A DNA stretch of 64,000 nucleotides from CAWDMN01 sp963803155 (lineage in GTDB: Bacteria > Acidobacteriota > Terriglobia > Versatilivoradales > Versatilivoraceae): positions 1-64,000 of the forward strand of contig CAWDMN010000105.1 of assembly GCA_963803155.1 (NCBI GenBank), written 5' to 3'. This document shows, in pieces, positions 7,349 to 16,000 of this stretch. The notes under the pieces are model-generated. The model did not search any database and was not told where the DNA came from. It was given only the letters and a program-made list of their open reading frames with translations. Each line of letters begins with the position of its first letter. The stretch's first letter is position 1. A program made the translations under genes and the position numbers.

Positions 7349-10219
7349 CTATGCGGTCTTAAATACTTTCATCACCTCATCCCCGAGGTGGTTGATCACT
7401 TTGACAGCGATCCTGCCGCTCTTTGGTTTTTCGAAGGGGCGGGAAGTGTCGCTATGCAAGGTTGCCCAGGCTTCTTCGTTGATTTCGGCTTTTAAGGTGG
7501 TTTTTAAAGCACTGTAAGGATCGTTGGCACCAAGAAAATATGCATGACGAACGAAGAAGCTTTCTTCGTTGTAATCGGTATCGATAAACCAGCATGCAAT
7601 ACCATCTGGACCGTCGCTGTGAACCTCGCCGGTATTGGGATGGAAAACATCCACTCCTTTTACCTTTACCTGTATTTGACCGTCATCCGCATGAAGGATG
7701 ACAATATCTGGTTCGCCGAAAATAACAAACAGGTTGCCCTTACCGGTGTTTTTGAGGTCGTCGGACATGTGAAGGTCGGCATTCATTCGTGCCTTGAGAA
7801 CCGGGATGCGGCCCAGTTTGTTGAACTCGGTGGCGTGAGCTTCATAGTTGAAGGCACACGCGATGAGCACGTCGAAATCGGCATCGCCTGCTTCGCGCGC
7901 AGCTTGCACCAGATCGGGGCGTGTGACGGTGCCAAATTCTGGGCCAATAAAAATGGCGGCACGCTTCTCTTTACCTATTTGGGTGCCACGTTCAAAGTAA
8001 CGCCCTTCAGCACCAACCAGATCGCCGGGCCAGGGCGTAAGCGAGGTGAAGGTGATTCTGCCTTCCTTGTGCGCCTGCTGAACGCCAGCCGCTTTTAGAT
8101 TCTCCAAAATCATTTGCGCAAAGGATTGTTTATCTTCATAGGCTGAACTCTTTTCTTTGACGGTGTCGATTAGTTCATCGTTTTCATCTACACCCAGAAC
8201 ACGGTGTGGCGAGAGGCTTTCAACGGTAAATGGACCAGCTACGCGGACTTTTCGATTGTCGATATAGGGTTTGTCGTAGAGGTACTCAAAATCAGCTTTA
8301 GAGACGATGGAAGTATCGATCTCCTTTTGCCGGCTGATACGTGCATGCCACCAGTCAGCGTGCCACTTCTTAGCTGTCTCCGACCACCCCTTTTCCACCT
8401 CTCGCGGGATTTCCCAATCTTGCCATTGCTTCTTCAGCGCTGCATTTAGTTTTCCGCGTATCGGCTCCAGCTTCGCCTGCCACTTCTCCCAGATGACATC
8501 AATCTCCGTATTTTTGGTAATGGAACTAAGCATGATGTGCGGTACGCGCTCATAGATGAAGCCTTGACGGATGTTTTCATGCACGGGCTGTGAACTCGGC
8601 ACGGTACGGGTGACTTCAGCCTCTTTGAATTGGCCATCTCGGGAATCTGCCAACAAATAATAGGGATAGCGTGCACCCATGATACGGGCACGAGCCAGTG
8701 CCAGTGCTACCCGCGAGGTGTCAATAGTGATCCAACGGCGGCCCCATTGTTCGGCCACATAGGCAGTTGTACCAGATCCGCAGGTCGGATCAAGCACGAG
8801 ATCTCCAGGGTCCGTGGACATTAGGAGGCAGCGTTGAATCACAGTCTGCGAAGTTTGGACGACATAAATTTTGTCCGCCATGAAGCTCGCGCCGACATCG
8901 TCCCAACGATTGGAAATCTGAACGGCTGGGAAATCGTCAAGATAGCGAACATAGCCCAGCCGGCTTGTTGTAGCCTCCAGGCGACTTGCAGCTTTGAGAC
9001 GCTCCATCCCCTGCTCGTTTGTTTTCCATCGAACCGAAAGTGAAGGTTTGTAGATTCTGCCATCGATTTCGACACCGAACCAAGATGCAGCGCCCTCGCC
9101 TTTATCACGGCCAGCACTTTGCGAGGTCAGGTTGTCAAGTGAGTAGATACGCAAATCACCAGTAGCAATTCGCGGATCACTGAGTTTTGATTCTGTGAGG
9201 GCTTGGCTAATTCCGGATGCGTCACGGATGCGGTTATAGTTGGTGCCACCTTTTTCGCCCGGTTTCTTATGTTTCAGCGCCGGCCTGTATTTCACCCGAG
9301 ACTTATCTTTGCAATACCACAAGAGGTAGTCGGTCGTCTGACCAAGATGCTCTTCAGTTGAGCCCGATGTCTTTGCGAAACCGATAAGCGATACACAGTC
9401 ATCTTCCCCAAACACCTCATCCATCACCGCACGAACGCGGTGGACATTTTCATCACCGATCTGCATAAAGATGGAGCCCGAATCAGTGAGCAGATCACGG
9501 GCAACGGTGAGGCGGTCACGAAGGTAAGTGAGGTAGCTGTGGATGCCATCACGCCATGTATCTCGAAATGCCTTAACCTGTTCAGGCTCACGTGTAATAT
9601 GGTTGGTGTTACCATCCTTCACATCACGGCTAGTTGTGCTCCATTGGAAATTGCTATTAAATTTGATTCCGTAAGGTGGGTCGAAATAAATGCACTGAAC
9701 TTTGCCTCGCAAGCCTTCTCGCTCGGCCAAGGAGGCCATAACTTGTAAGCTGTCGCCAAGGATCATGCGGTTGGACCAGTTTTGGTCATGCTGATAAAAT
9801 TCTGTTTTGTCCACACCTTTGGGGATTCCGTTGAAATCGGCGAAAAGGTCGAGCTGGCGGGGAGTGGCTTGTGACCGGTGGCTAGTGGTTTGTGACTGGT
9901 GGCCTGTGCCTTGTACTTCACTAGCCGCTAGCCACTCGGAACTTGCCACTAAATCGTCTATCAGCACTTTGGGATGGACTTTTTCCTGAATATAAAGAGG
10001 CGGGGCTTGTACCACCAAATCGCTCCAGTCCTGCTCATCCTTGCCACGCCAGACAAGTTGCGGATCGAGGTCGCGATTGCGGCGTTCGTAGGCAATCTGA
10101 ATCGGCGACTTTTCTTCCTTTTTCAGCACGGACTGGTATTCCGCCGTCGGAATGTTTTTTCGCGTCGCATCTTCGTGCGTGAGGGTTTCGACCGTTTTAC
10201 CGTTTATTTTTTTCGCCAT
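7349..10219 (-). CDS. Type III-like DNA adenine methyltransferase (Mod)
   Basis: This 956-aa methyltransferase has the catalytic DPPYG motif at residues 180-184 and the SAM-binding DPTCGSGTT motif near residue 475, that is, catalytic motif before SAM motif, the order of beta-class N6-adenine or N4-cytosine enzymes such as type III Mod subunits. The partner is the Res-like gene at 13089-16130. It would modify host recognition sites. Residues about 89-119 (GHQSQTTSHRSQATP and flanks) are encoded by inverted 7-bp repeats and look like an inserted linker. No Shine-Dalgarno is visible: the bases just upstream of the ATG are a pyrimidine-rich copy of the 7-bp repeat. The start ATG at 10219 gives MAKKINGKTV, which fits the family. 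Confidence 0.9.
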   Translation of the reverse strand: MAKKINGKTVETLTHEDATRKNIPTAEYQSVLKKEEKSPIQIAYERRNRDLDPQLVWRGKDEQDWSDLVVQAPPLYIQEKVHPKVLIDDLVASSEWLAASEVQGTGHQSQTTSHRSQATPRQLDLFADFNGIPKGVDKTEFYQHDQNWSNRMILGDSLQVMASLAEREGLRGKVQCIYFDPPYGIKFNSNFQWSTTSRDVKDGNTNHITREPEQVKAFRDTWRDGIHSYLTYLRDRLTVARDLLTDSGSIFMQIGDENVHRVRAVMDEVFGEDDCVSLIGFAKTSGSTEEHLGQTTDYLLWYCKDKSRVKYRPALKHKKPGEKGGTNYNRIRDASGISQALTESKLSDPRIATGDLRIYSLDNLTSQSAGRDKGEGAASWFGVEIDGRIYKPSLSVRWKTNEQGMERLKAASRLEATTSRLGYVRYLDDFPAVQISNRWDDVGASFMADKIYVVQTSQTVIQRCLLMSTDPGDLVLDPTCGSGTTAYVAEQWGRRWITIDTSRVALALARARIMGARYPYYLLADSRDGQFKEAEVTRTVPSSQPVHENIRQGFIYERVPHIMLSSITKNTEIDVIWEKWQAKLEPIRGKLNAALKKQWQDWEIPREVEKGWSETAKKWHADWWHARISRQKEIDTSIVSKADFEYLYDKPYIDNRKVRVAGPFTVESLSPHRVLGVDENDELIDTVKEKSSAYEDKQSFAQMILENLKAAGVQQAHKEGRITFTSLTPWPGDLVGAEGRYFERGTQIGKEKRAAIFIGPEFGTVTRPDLVQAAREAGDADFDVLIACAFNYEAHATEFNKLGRIPVLKARMNADLHMSDDLKNTGKGNLFVIFGEPDIVILHADDGQIQVKVKGVDVFHPNTGEVHSDGPDGIACWFIDTDYNEESFFVRHAYFLGANDPYSALKTTLKAEINEEAWATLHSDTSRPFEKPKSGRIAVKVINHLGDEVMKVFKTA
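9864..9953. repeat. Inverted 7-bp repeat array inside the methyltransferase gene
   Basis: From 9864 to 9912 seven units follow in strict 7-base phase, each beginning GTG (GTGGCTT, GTGACCG, GTGGCTA, GTGGTTT, GTGACTG, GTGGCCT, GTGCCTT). From 9919 to 9953 units of the opposite orientation follow (CACTAGC, CGCTAGC, CACTCGG, AACTTGC, CACTAAA). The array lies inside the methyltransferase gene and keeps its reading frame, giving a Gln/Ser/Thr-rich linker. Confidence 0.8.
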
Positions 10220-10225
10220 GGTTTT

Positions 10226-10275
10226 TTGAAGGGTGAAGAGTGAAGAGTGAAATTTAGAAGGGTGAAGAGTGAAAG
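10226..10275. repeat. GTGAAGA 7-bp repeat array before the methyltransferase gene
   Basis: Units TTGAAGG, GTGAAGA, GTGAAGA, GTGAAAT, TTAGAAG, then (after one extra base) GTGAAGA and GTGAAAG lie six bases upstream of the methyltransferase start. On the coding (minus) strand they read CTTCAC and supply no ribosome-binding site. They face the CTTCACT units at 10311-10410 and could pair with them in a hairpin. Confidence 0.85.
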
Positions 10276-10310
10276 AAATGCCGCTTCTTCTTTTTCTTTG
10301 ACTTGCCTAT

Positions 10311-10410
10311 TCACTCTTCTCCCTTCACTCTTCACTCTTCTTCATTCTGCCTTCTGATTTCACCCTTTGATCTTCTCCTTTTGCTCTTTTTACTTCACTC
10401 TTCACTCTTC
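10311..10410. repeat. CTTCACT 7-bp repeat units downstream of an S23 gene
   Basis: CTTCACT or CTTCTCC units occur at 10311-10344 and again at 10394-10407, separated by less regular pyrimidine-rich sequence. They are inverted relative to 10226-10275. The second cluster runs into the S23 gene and supplies its stop codon and last residues (VEE). Confidence 0.75.
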
Positions 10411-10776
10411 TACCTTCTTTTTTGTTCTGCACTTCTTTATAATCGAAATTAAAATGGCAACGAGTTGGTTGGCTTCGTCGATGAGGTCTTTCAATTTATT
10501 TGCTGGCACGACTTCAGTTGTAGCCAGCAGGCGCAGCCAATAATGAGTTTCGCGGGCTTCCTTGCAGGCAATGGAGTATTTGGAAATAAAATCGGCCCGG
10601 CTCTGGCTTCCCTGTCCCTCTTCGATATTGGCCCCAACCGAAGTGCCAGAACGCAGCAACTGATGAACTAGCGTTCGGCTGACTACTGGGGATTGGTCCA
10701 GTGTCTGGCAAAGTGCCACAATCCGCTTGGCAAACTCAAAGCTTCGCTCTGGCAAATCTCTCCTATGCTCTTCCAT
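10402..10776 (-). CDS. Four-helix-bundle protein, S23 / 23S rRNA intervening-sequence family
   Basis: A 124-aa protein starting MEEHRRDLPERSFEFAKRIV. The core RSGTSVGANIEEG followed by ADFISKYSIACKEARE and THYWLRL is the signature of the S23 family, small four-helix bundles first found in inserts of 23S rRNA genes. The function is unknown; related bundles bind nucleic acid or reverse transcriptases. It is a paralogue of the gene at 12643-13005. The chosen ATG at 10776 lies behind GAAGGGTGAA, a 7-bp repeat unit that can serve as Shine-Dalgarno; a GTG at 10788 in the repeat is an alternative. Both ends of the gene run into the repeat, and it sits between operon genes as if inserted. Confidence 0.88.
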   Translation of the reverse strand: MEEHRRDLPERSFEFAKRIVALCQTLDQSPVVSRTLVHQLLRSGTSVGANIEEGQGSQSRADFISKYSIACKEARETHYWLRLLATTEVVPANKLKDLIDEANQLVAILISIIKKCRTKKKVEE

Positions 10777-10810
10777 TTCACCCTTCACTCTTCACCCTTC
10801 TACCTTCAAC
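10776..10810. repeat. 7-bp repeat array upstream of an S23 gene
   Basis: Five units in phase: TTTCACC, CTTCACT, CTTCACC, CTTCTAC, CTTCAAC. On the minus strand they read GTGAAGG-like and touch the start codon of the S23 gene at 10402-10776. Confidence 0.8.
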
Positions 10811-11081
10811 CCTGCCCTGCCATTCTTGGTGGCCTATGATGCGTTTGAGGCCTTTATGAGGCTTTTGCTTTCCCGCCATGCAATTTCCTGTTTGTCCAGT
10901 CTATGTTCCGTTCACGATTGAGCGAATGAACCAATTCTAATGTCCCCAATGTCCCCATTTTGTCCCTGTTCCTCACATTCTCAACGTCAGGTTGTCCCAT
11001 CCAAGCAGGTTGCGATGAGTTTCGGATTGCCATTCCATCCGATTCAGTCGAAGGGCCATTTGAACTATTTATGAGCCGATT
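10811..11081. other. Intergenic stretch between S23 and DUF4062 genes
   Basis: About 270 bases without a convincing gene. It holds short C-rich direct repeats (AATGTCCCC twice at about 10939-10957, then TTTGTCCC). Near 11083-11107, at the 3' end of the next gene, GGCCCC and GACCCC motifs recur. No promoter or terminator stands out. Confidence 0.4.
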
Positions 11082-12551
11082 CTATGGCCCCTTTGGCCCC
11101 TTCTTGACCCCTTTGGAGGAAACATAACGAGTCCCTTTCCCTGTTATGCCTTGTTTTTCGAGAACCCCTTTCTCAACCATATCCGTGAGATCTCGGTGAG
11201 CAGTTCGTTTTGATACCTTTATCTGAGCTTGATAGCCCGTATTGTTAATGAAGCCATATTTCCTTACGGAGTCTAATGCGAGCCGCTGCCGGTCGGACAA
11301 ACCCAATGAGGTCATTACCTCCTCGGTTAGCCAATCCCGCCAAAGCGTGATGACAAAAAAGCCCATTCGCTGCTCGAATTGGGGCTCGGCTAGTCCCGCT
11401 TCCCGGCATAAACCGATCATATTTTGGGTGCCGGAGCCTACTTTCTCGACGTACCGGGCCAAGTAGAGCGATTCGGCAATGAGCGGATTGTTGGGAACAG
11501 ACGGATGGTCATCACGAAGACTCTCCAATGTCAAAGTGCTGGGTAATCGGCCAGGATTCCAGACCTCCAGGCGGTCGGCAAAAAGACGCACCTCCACCGA
11601 TCCGTTGCTATTGTAGTCACGATGGGCGATGGCGTTGACAATGGCCTCTCCAATGGCATCAGGGGGGAGTTCGTAAGTGGCTGGCGCCGTGGGACCCGCT
11701 GAACGAATGCCAATGGCCCGGTTGATTTTGGCGAGTACGAAGTCGCGGGCCTGATTAACCTGCTCAAAAAGATCGCCAGTATAAATCTGCTGCGAACCAA
11801 AAGGGCGCCGGTATTCAGTGCCGTGACAGTGCACGCATTTGGTTTCAGCGGCGCGATGAAAACGCTGGGGAGCCGCTCCAAAAAGGAGAATCGCGGCATT
11901 GGTGGGCGATTTGCCGTCAAGCAGGTTTAGATGCGCCAGTAGAGCCTGCGTAGTTGTGTTGGCTTTGAGAGGGAAGCCCCGCTCGCGGCGGGCTGTTTCC
12001 AAAAACCACTCGATACGCTTTCGGGAAAGACTGGCTTGCGTGGCGCCTTCGCAGGCAGAAGTATCAAAAGGTGGAACACGTAAAGCATCCTTTTCATCCA
12101 GAAGGCGGACAAGACTTGAGTAGACCTCAGACGTAAGGGCATTGACATCTTCGATGCGGCGGCGAATGAGTTCGCTGCTGGCTTTGCGGATCAACTGTCC
12201 CATTTTGGGGTCGCGTTTCTTTTCATCCGATCCCCACACATAGACCAGTCTGGTTTTTTGTTTTTTAGTGGCATGCAGGTATTCGTGTTCCGTGGGAGAG
12301 ATGCCGTCTTGGCCCTCGCTTCCGTACTCATACCCGAAGATTCCCAAATAGATATCGCAACGCTCCACTTCTTCGAGGTAGAGCTGGTCCGCACGCCGGT
12401 CTGTGGCCGGAAGCTCCTCAAAAAGAAAAACCTCGGAAATAAAACGATGTAAGACCGCATCACCAAGGAGGAACGCCTTCAAGTCCAGACGGATTTGCGC
12501 AAACTCCTTTTGCACGCTGCCGATAAATATTTTCAAACGTGTTGCTGGCAT
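11082..12551 (-). CDS. DUF4062 / HATPase_c_4 / winged-helix protein
   Basis: The protein is 489 aa. Residues 5-110 start with LKIFIGSVQKEFAQIRLDL and include CDIYLGIFGYEYG and SPTEHEYLHA, matching DUF4062, a domain with a TIR-like fold often seen in defence NTPases. The middle resembles the RecG-like/AlbA_2 group, with PPDAIGEAIVNAIAHRDYNS (about 290-310) and ADRLEVWNPG, the HATPase_c_4 signature. The C-terminus (about 415-475) looks like a winged helix: RQRLALDSVRKYG, then KVSKRTAHRDLTDMVEKGVL. It is likely a sensor or regulator with ATP binding, placed between res and mod. A role in the restriction system is inferred from position only. Confidence 0.75.
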   Translation of the reverse strand: MPATRLKIFIGSVQKEFAQIRLDLKAFLLGDAVLHRFISEVFLFEELPATDRRADQLYLEEVERCDIYLGIFGYEYGSEGQDGISPTEHEYLHATKKQKTRLVYVWGSDEKKRDPKMGQLIRKASSELIRRRIEDVNALTSEVYSSLVRLLDEKDALRVPPFDTSACEGATQASLSRKRIEWFLETARRERGFPLKANTTTQALLAHLNLLDGKSPTNAAILLFGAAPQRFHRAAETKCVHCHGTEYRRPFGSQQIYTGDLFEQVNQARDFVLAKINRAIGIRSAGPTAPATYELPPDAIGEAIVNAIAHRDYNSNGSVEVRLFADRLEVWNPGRLPSTLTLESLRDDHPSVPNNPLIAESLYLARYVEKVGSGTQNMIGLCREAGLAEPQFEQRMGFFVITLWRDWLTEEVMTSLGLSDRQRLALDSVRKYGFINNTGYQAQIKVSKRTAHRDLTDMVEKGVLEKQGITGKGTRYVSSKGVKKGPKGP

Positions 12552-12571
12552 TGCACAACCTCAATAAAAGT

Positions 12572-12620
12572 GTGAAGAGTGAAGTGTGAAGAGTGAAGTT
12601 TGAAGGGTGAAGTTTGAAAT
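12572..12620. repeat. GTGAAGA/GTGAAGT 7-bp repeat array
   Basis: Seven units in perfect phase: GTGAAGA, GTGAAGT, GTGAAGA, GTGAAGT, TTGAAGG, GTGAAGT, TTGAAAT. They lie between the DUF4062 gene start and the 3' end of the S23 gene, and are inverted relative to the array at 13024-13093 on the other side of that gene. Confidence 0.9.
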
Positions 12621-12642
12621 TTTAAAGTCAGAAATGAGAAGT

Positions 12643-13005
12643 TCATGGCTGTCCTTTTTTTGACCGCAACTTGATGATGATGCTGGTAAGGATGGCAATG
12701 AGTTCATTGCATTCCTTGATGAGAGGATCAATTCTTGGGGCATCGAGCAGTTCTGTCGCCAGGATTAAACGGAGCCAGTAGTGGGTTTCGCGGGCTTCCT
12801 TGCAGGCGATACTGTATTTGCTAATGAAGTCCGCCTGGCTTTGGGAGCCCTGGCCTTCCTCAACATTAGCGCCAATCGAGGTTCCTGACCGCAAAAGCTG
12901 ATTGGACAAGGTTCTTGGCACTCCCGGTGTGCCATCGAGTTGCCGGCACAAACCGACAATTCCCTTGGCAAACTCAAATGTCCTTTCCGGCAAATCACTC
13001 TTCAT
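12643..13005 (-). CDS. Four-helix-bundle protein, S23 / 23S rRNA intervening-sequence family
   Basis: A 120-aa protein, MKSDLPERTFEFAKGIV. It shares with its paralogue at 10402-10776 an almost identical core (ADFISKYSIACKEARETHYW) and lower similarity at the C-terminus. Family S23 proteins have no proven biochemical role. The start ATG at 13005 follows a purine-rich stretch (GGGGGAAAGGG) that can act as Shine-Dalgarno. The gene is flanked left and right by 7-bp repeat arrays of opposite orientation, so gene plus arrays form a cassette of about 520 bp between res and the DUF4062 gene. It is unlikely to be an original part of the restriction operon. Confidence 0.88.
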   Translation of the reverse strand: MKSDLPERTFEFAKGIVGLCRQLDGTPGVPRTLSNQLLRSGTSIGANVEEGQGSQSQADFISKYSIACKEARETHYWLRLILATELLDAPRIDPLIKECNELIAILTSIIIKLRSKKGQP

Positions 13006-13023
13006 TCATCCAGCCCTTTCCCC

Positions 13024-13093
13024 CTTCAAACTTCACCCTTCACCTTTTACTCTTCAAACTTCACTCTTCACCCTTCACCCTTCACTCTTCAAA
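13024..13093. repeat. CTTCAC 7-bp repeat array at the res 3' end
   Basis: Ten units in unbroken phase: CTTCAAA, CTTCACC, CTTCACC, TTTTACT, CTTCAAA, CTTCACT, CTTCACC, CTTCACC, CTTCACT, CTTCAAA. The last unit overlaps the 3' end of the res gene and provides its TGA stop (13089-13091). Confidence 0.92.
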
Positions 13094-16000
13094 AGCGCTC
13101 CAACATCTTATTAAATTCACTTTCGACCTTGGCATTAAAATCAGCTTCGATCTGGTAAACCTCAGTGAACTCAGCAAAATCCCAGCGTCCGTAACTACCG
13201 AGGTTATTGACGCCTGGCACCCAGTAGGTTTCCATGGTGTTTTTTTTGTCCTTCGCATCCTCTCGCCGATACCCTTTGATTTCGACGATTAGGTGCAGCA
13301 GGTCGTTTTCTCCGTGGCCATCCTCCACCAGCACAATAAAATCGGGGAGATACCTTCGCATTTCAGCGGCATAACGATAAGGCACTTCGAGGCCAAGGTT
13401 TTGGTTTTTTACATATGCCCGAACCTTTGAGTGTTTTTCGGCCACACGGCAAAACTCTGCTTCCCAATCGCTGTCGAGAATGACCCAATTGATGTGGCAG
13501 CGGCTGGCATCGGTTTGCCAGCGGTTCTTTTTCGAGGTGTTGAAATTTACATGAGCAGTGGAACCTGTAGGGTTATAAGGATCAAGGATTGCCTGGATGG
13601 GCCGTTTTCCAATCCATTTGCGGTTTATTCCTGCTATGATGCGCTCACATGCCACGTCTGCCAGCATTTTGTATGCAAGTTGTGCAGGGTAAGTTCCACC
13701 TTTGCAGACTAGGAAACCATCATCCAGCCATTGTTTCGCGATGCGTTTCAGTTGGCCGAAAAGGTGAAGCTTGGGGGCTTCTCCCGGATCCCGCCACTTA
13801 TAGAGCACCAGGTGGGAAGTCAACTCATACAATACCTGCGATGGACGGATGTTCCCGGTGTGGACCAAGTTCAGATCTATCTTTTCTCCGATGATGCCGG
13901 AGTTCTGGGTTTCTGTGGCGCCAACAAGGTCCGGCGTCAATTCCAAAACTGAGTCTTCATTGAATTGAGCGGTCAATCGTTCTTCAGGCAACTCGATGCG
14001 ATAGCCCTCGACCCGTGGAAAACGGATTTCCAAATGATCTCGCTCGGGCCGCATGGCTTTGACATGGATGGTTTCTCGAGGAGGCTGTGGGGGCGCAACA
14101 ACTGGTTTGGCCGTGAAATCGAAGGGGATCCCCAGCACATCGGCGTATTCCACATTGAATAGATTTTCTTCGTTCAGGTCGTAAGATTGGCGGCGCAAGG
14201 CGCGTCCGATGACTTGTTCGCAAAGGAGTTGGGTTCCGAAGGCTCTCACACCGAGCACATGCGTCACGGTGTTGGCATCCCACCCTTCGGTGAGCATGGA
14301 GACCGAGACGACACAGCGGATGGAACCACCCAAGCGCCCTGGTTTTCCGACCGTGTTCATCACTTCCCGTAAAAGTTCCTGATCGGAGAGGTTCTCCGCT
14401 TGACGGCGGTCACCACTGCGCTCGATTATTTCGCGTCGGAACCGTTCGATTTCATCGGAGGCCATGCCGCGAAAATTGTCATCCAGCCCTTCCCCCGATT
14501 CGAGTTGTTCACTGTCGATCAATATCGTGTTGGGCCGAGCTAGAGGATTGCCATTTTCATCAAAATTGCGAAACAGAGCAAGCCGGCCATTTTCTAGGTT
14601 TACCGATCCGTCCTCGTTTTGGCGTTGAAATCCAGAGATGTAGTCGTAGACGAGTTTGGAGGTGGAAGTGTTGTTGCAAACCACAATAAAACAAGGGGGG
14701 ACATTAATTCCCGATTCTGCCCAAAGACTGAAAGTCTTTTGGTAATGGCCATAAAGAGCTTCCAATGCCGTTTGGAGTTGGGGAGGCAGGCTCAGAGGAT
14801 CGAGGCTGTTGGATTTTCCTCTTCCTTTTTTGGGCATTTTCGATCGGATATGTTTCCACAAATCGCGGTACATGGGCATATCCACGCCTGGGATATTGTC
14901 TGCCACTGGAACGCGAGGCAATTTAACGATGCCGCACTCGATGGCGTCCATTAGTGAAAAGTCGCTCATGGTCCAAGGGAAGAGAGTGCCTTCCGCATAA
15001 CCGGAACCGCGCAGGAAGAATGGTGTGGCGGACAAATCAATGACTCGCGTGAGGCCGATTTTCCGATTTACCGCTTCAAGTCCCGAAATCCAGAGCCGGG
15101 CAGCCTCATTGTTTTTCTCGGCTTCCTTTCGTTCATCACCTTTTAAGTCCTCATCCGTTGACGCTTCTGGTTTTTCACGGTAGCAATGGTGAGCTTCGTC
15201 ATTAATGACAAGAATATTCTTTAGCCCCATCAAATCAGGCATGACCCTTTGGAGCATCTGACCTGCCGTCTCAAGCGTGTTAAGCGATTCGCCGCGTCCT
15301 TGCAAGAGCGAGCGGCCCCCTTTGGAAAGCTCAATTCGTTCACGACATTTAAAGGCATGGAAATTCGTGATGACGATTTTGGCGCGATTTACATCTTCCA
15401 AGAGATCTGTAGGCACTAACTCCCGGCTGGCATAGTAACTGTCAGGATCGTTGGGCTGCAGCACTCGCAGCCGATCACGGATCGTGAGCCCAGGTGAAAC
15501 AACCAGGAAGCCGCGAGAAAATTTACGGCTCTGCGGATGCCGGACCGCATTAATGGTTTGCCAGGCTATAATCATAGCCATAACCGTTGTTTTTCCTGCA
15601 CCCGTGGCTAATTTAAGGGCGAGGCGCATTAACTCCGGATTTGCATCGTTGTTGGCATTCACAAGATGGTCCAGAATTCCTTTCCCAGCTTTGCCTGCTT
15701 GTGGCGCGACTTCAGTTAACCAAATGAGAGTCTCGATTGCCTCCACCTGGCAGAAAAATGGACGAATGCCCCAAAATTTATGGTGCCGCCAATGTTGGAG
15801 CAATCGAGCAGTTTCAGGTGAGACTTGCCAATTATCAGATGGCAAGGTGCGCCATTGGTCTACATAATGGCGTAATTCATTAATAATCGGGGTGGGATCA
15901 TATTGTTGCTTGGCAGTCGAAAGCCCTAGCCCCTCATCGAATACAATCTCTGTCTGGCTTGCCGCAGTTCTCTGTTTCTTTGGTTTAGGGATTGGAGTGA

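Noticed and set aside
10402..13005. Diversity-generating retroelement
   Set aside because: S23 proteins resemble Avd accessory proteins in fold, but there is no reverse transcriptase or variable/template repeat pair in the window.
9864..13093. CRISPR array
   Set aside because: The repeats are 7 bases long in direct tandem without spacers, and there are no cas genes.
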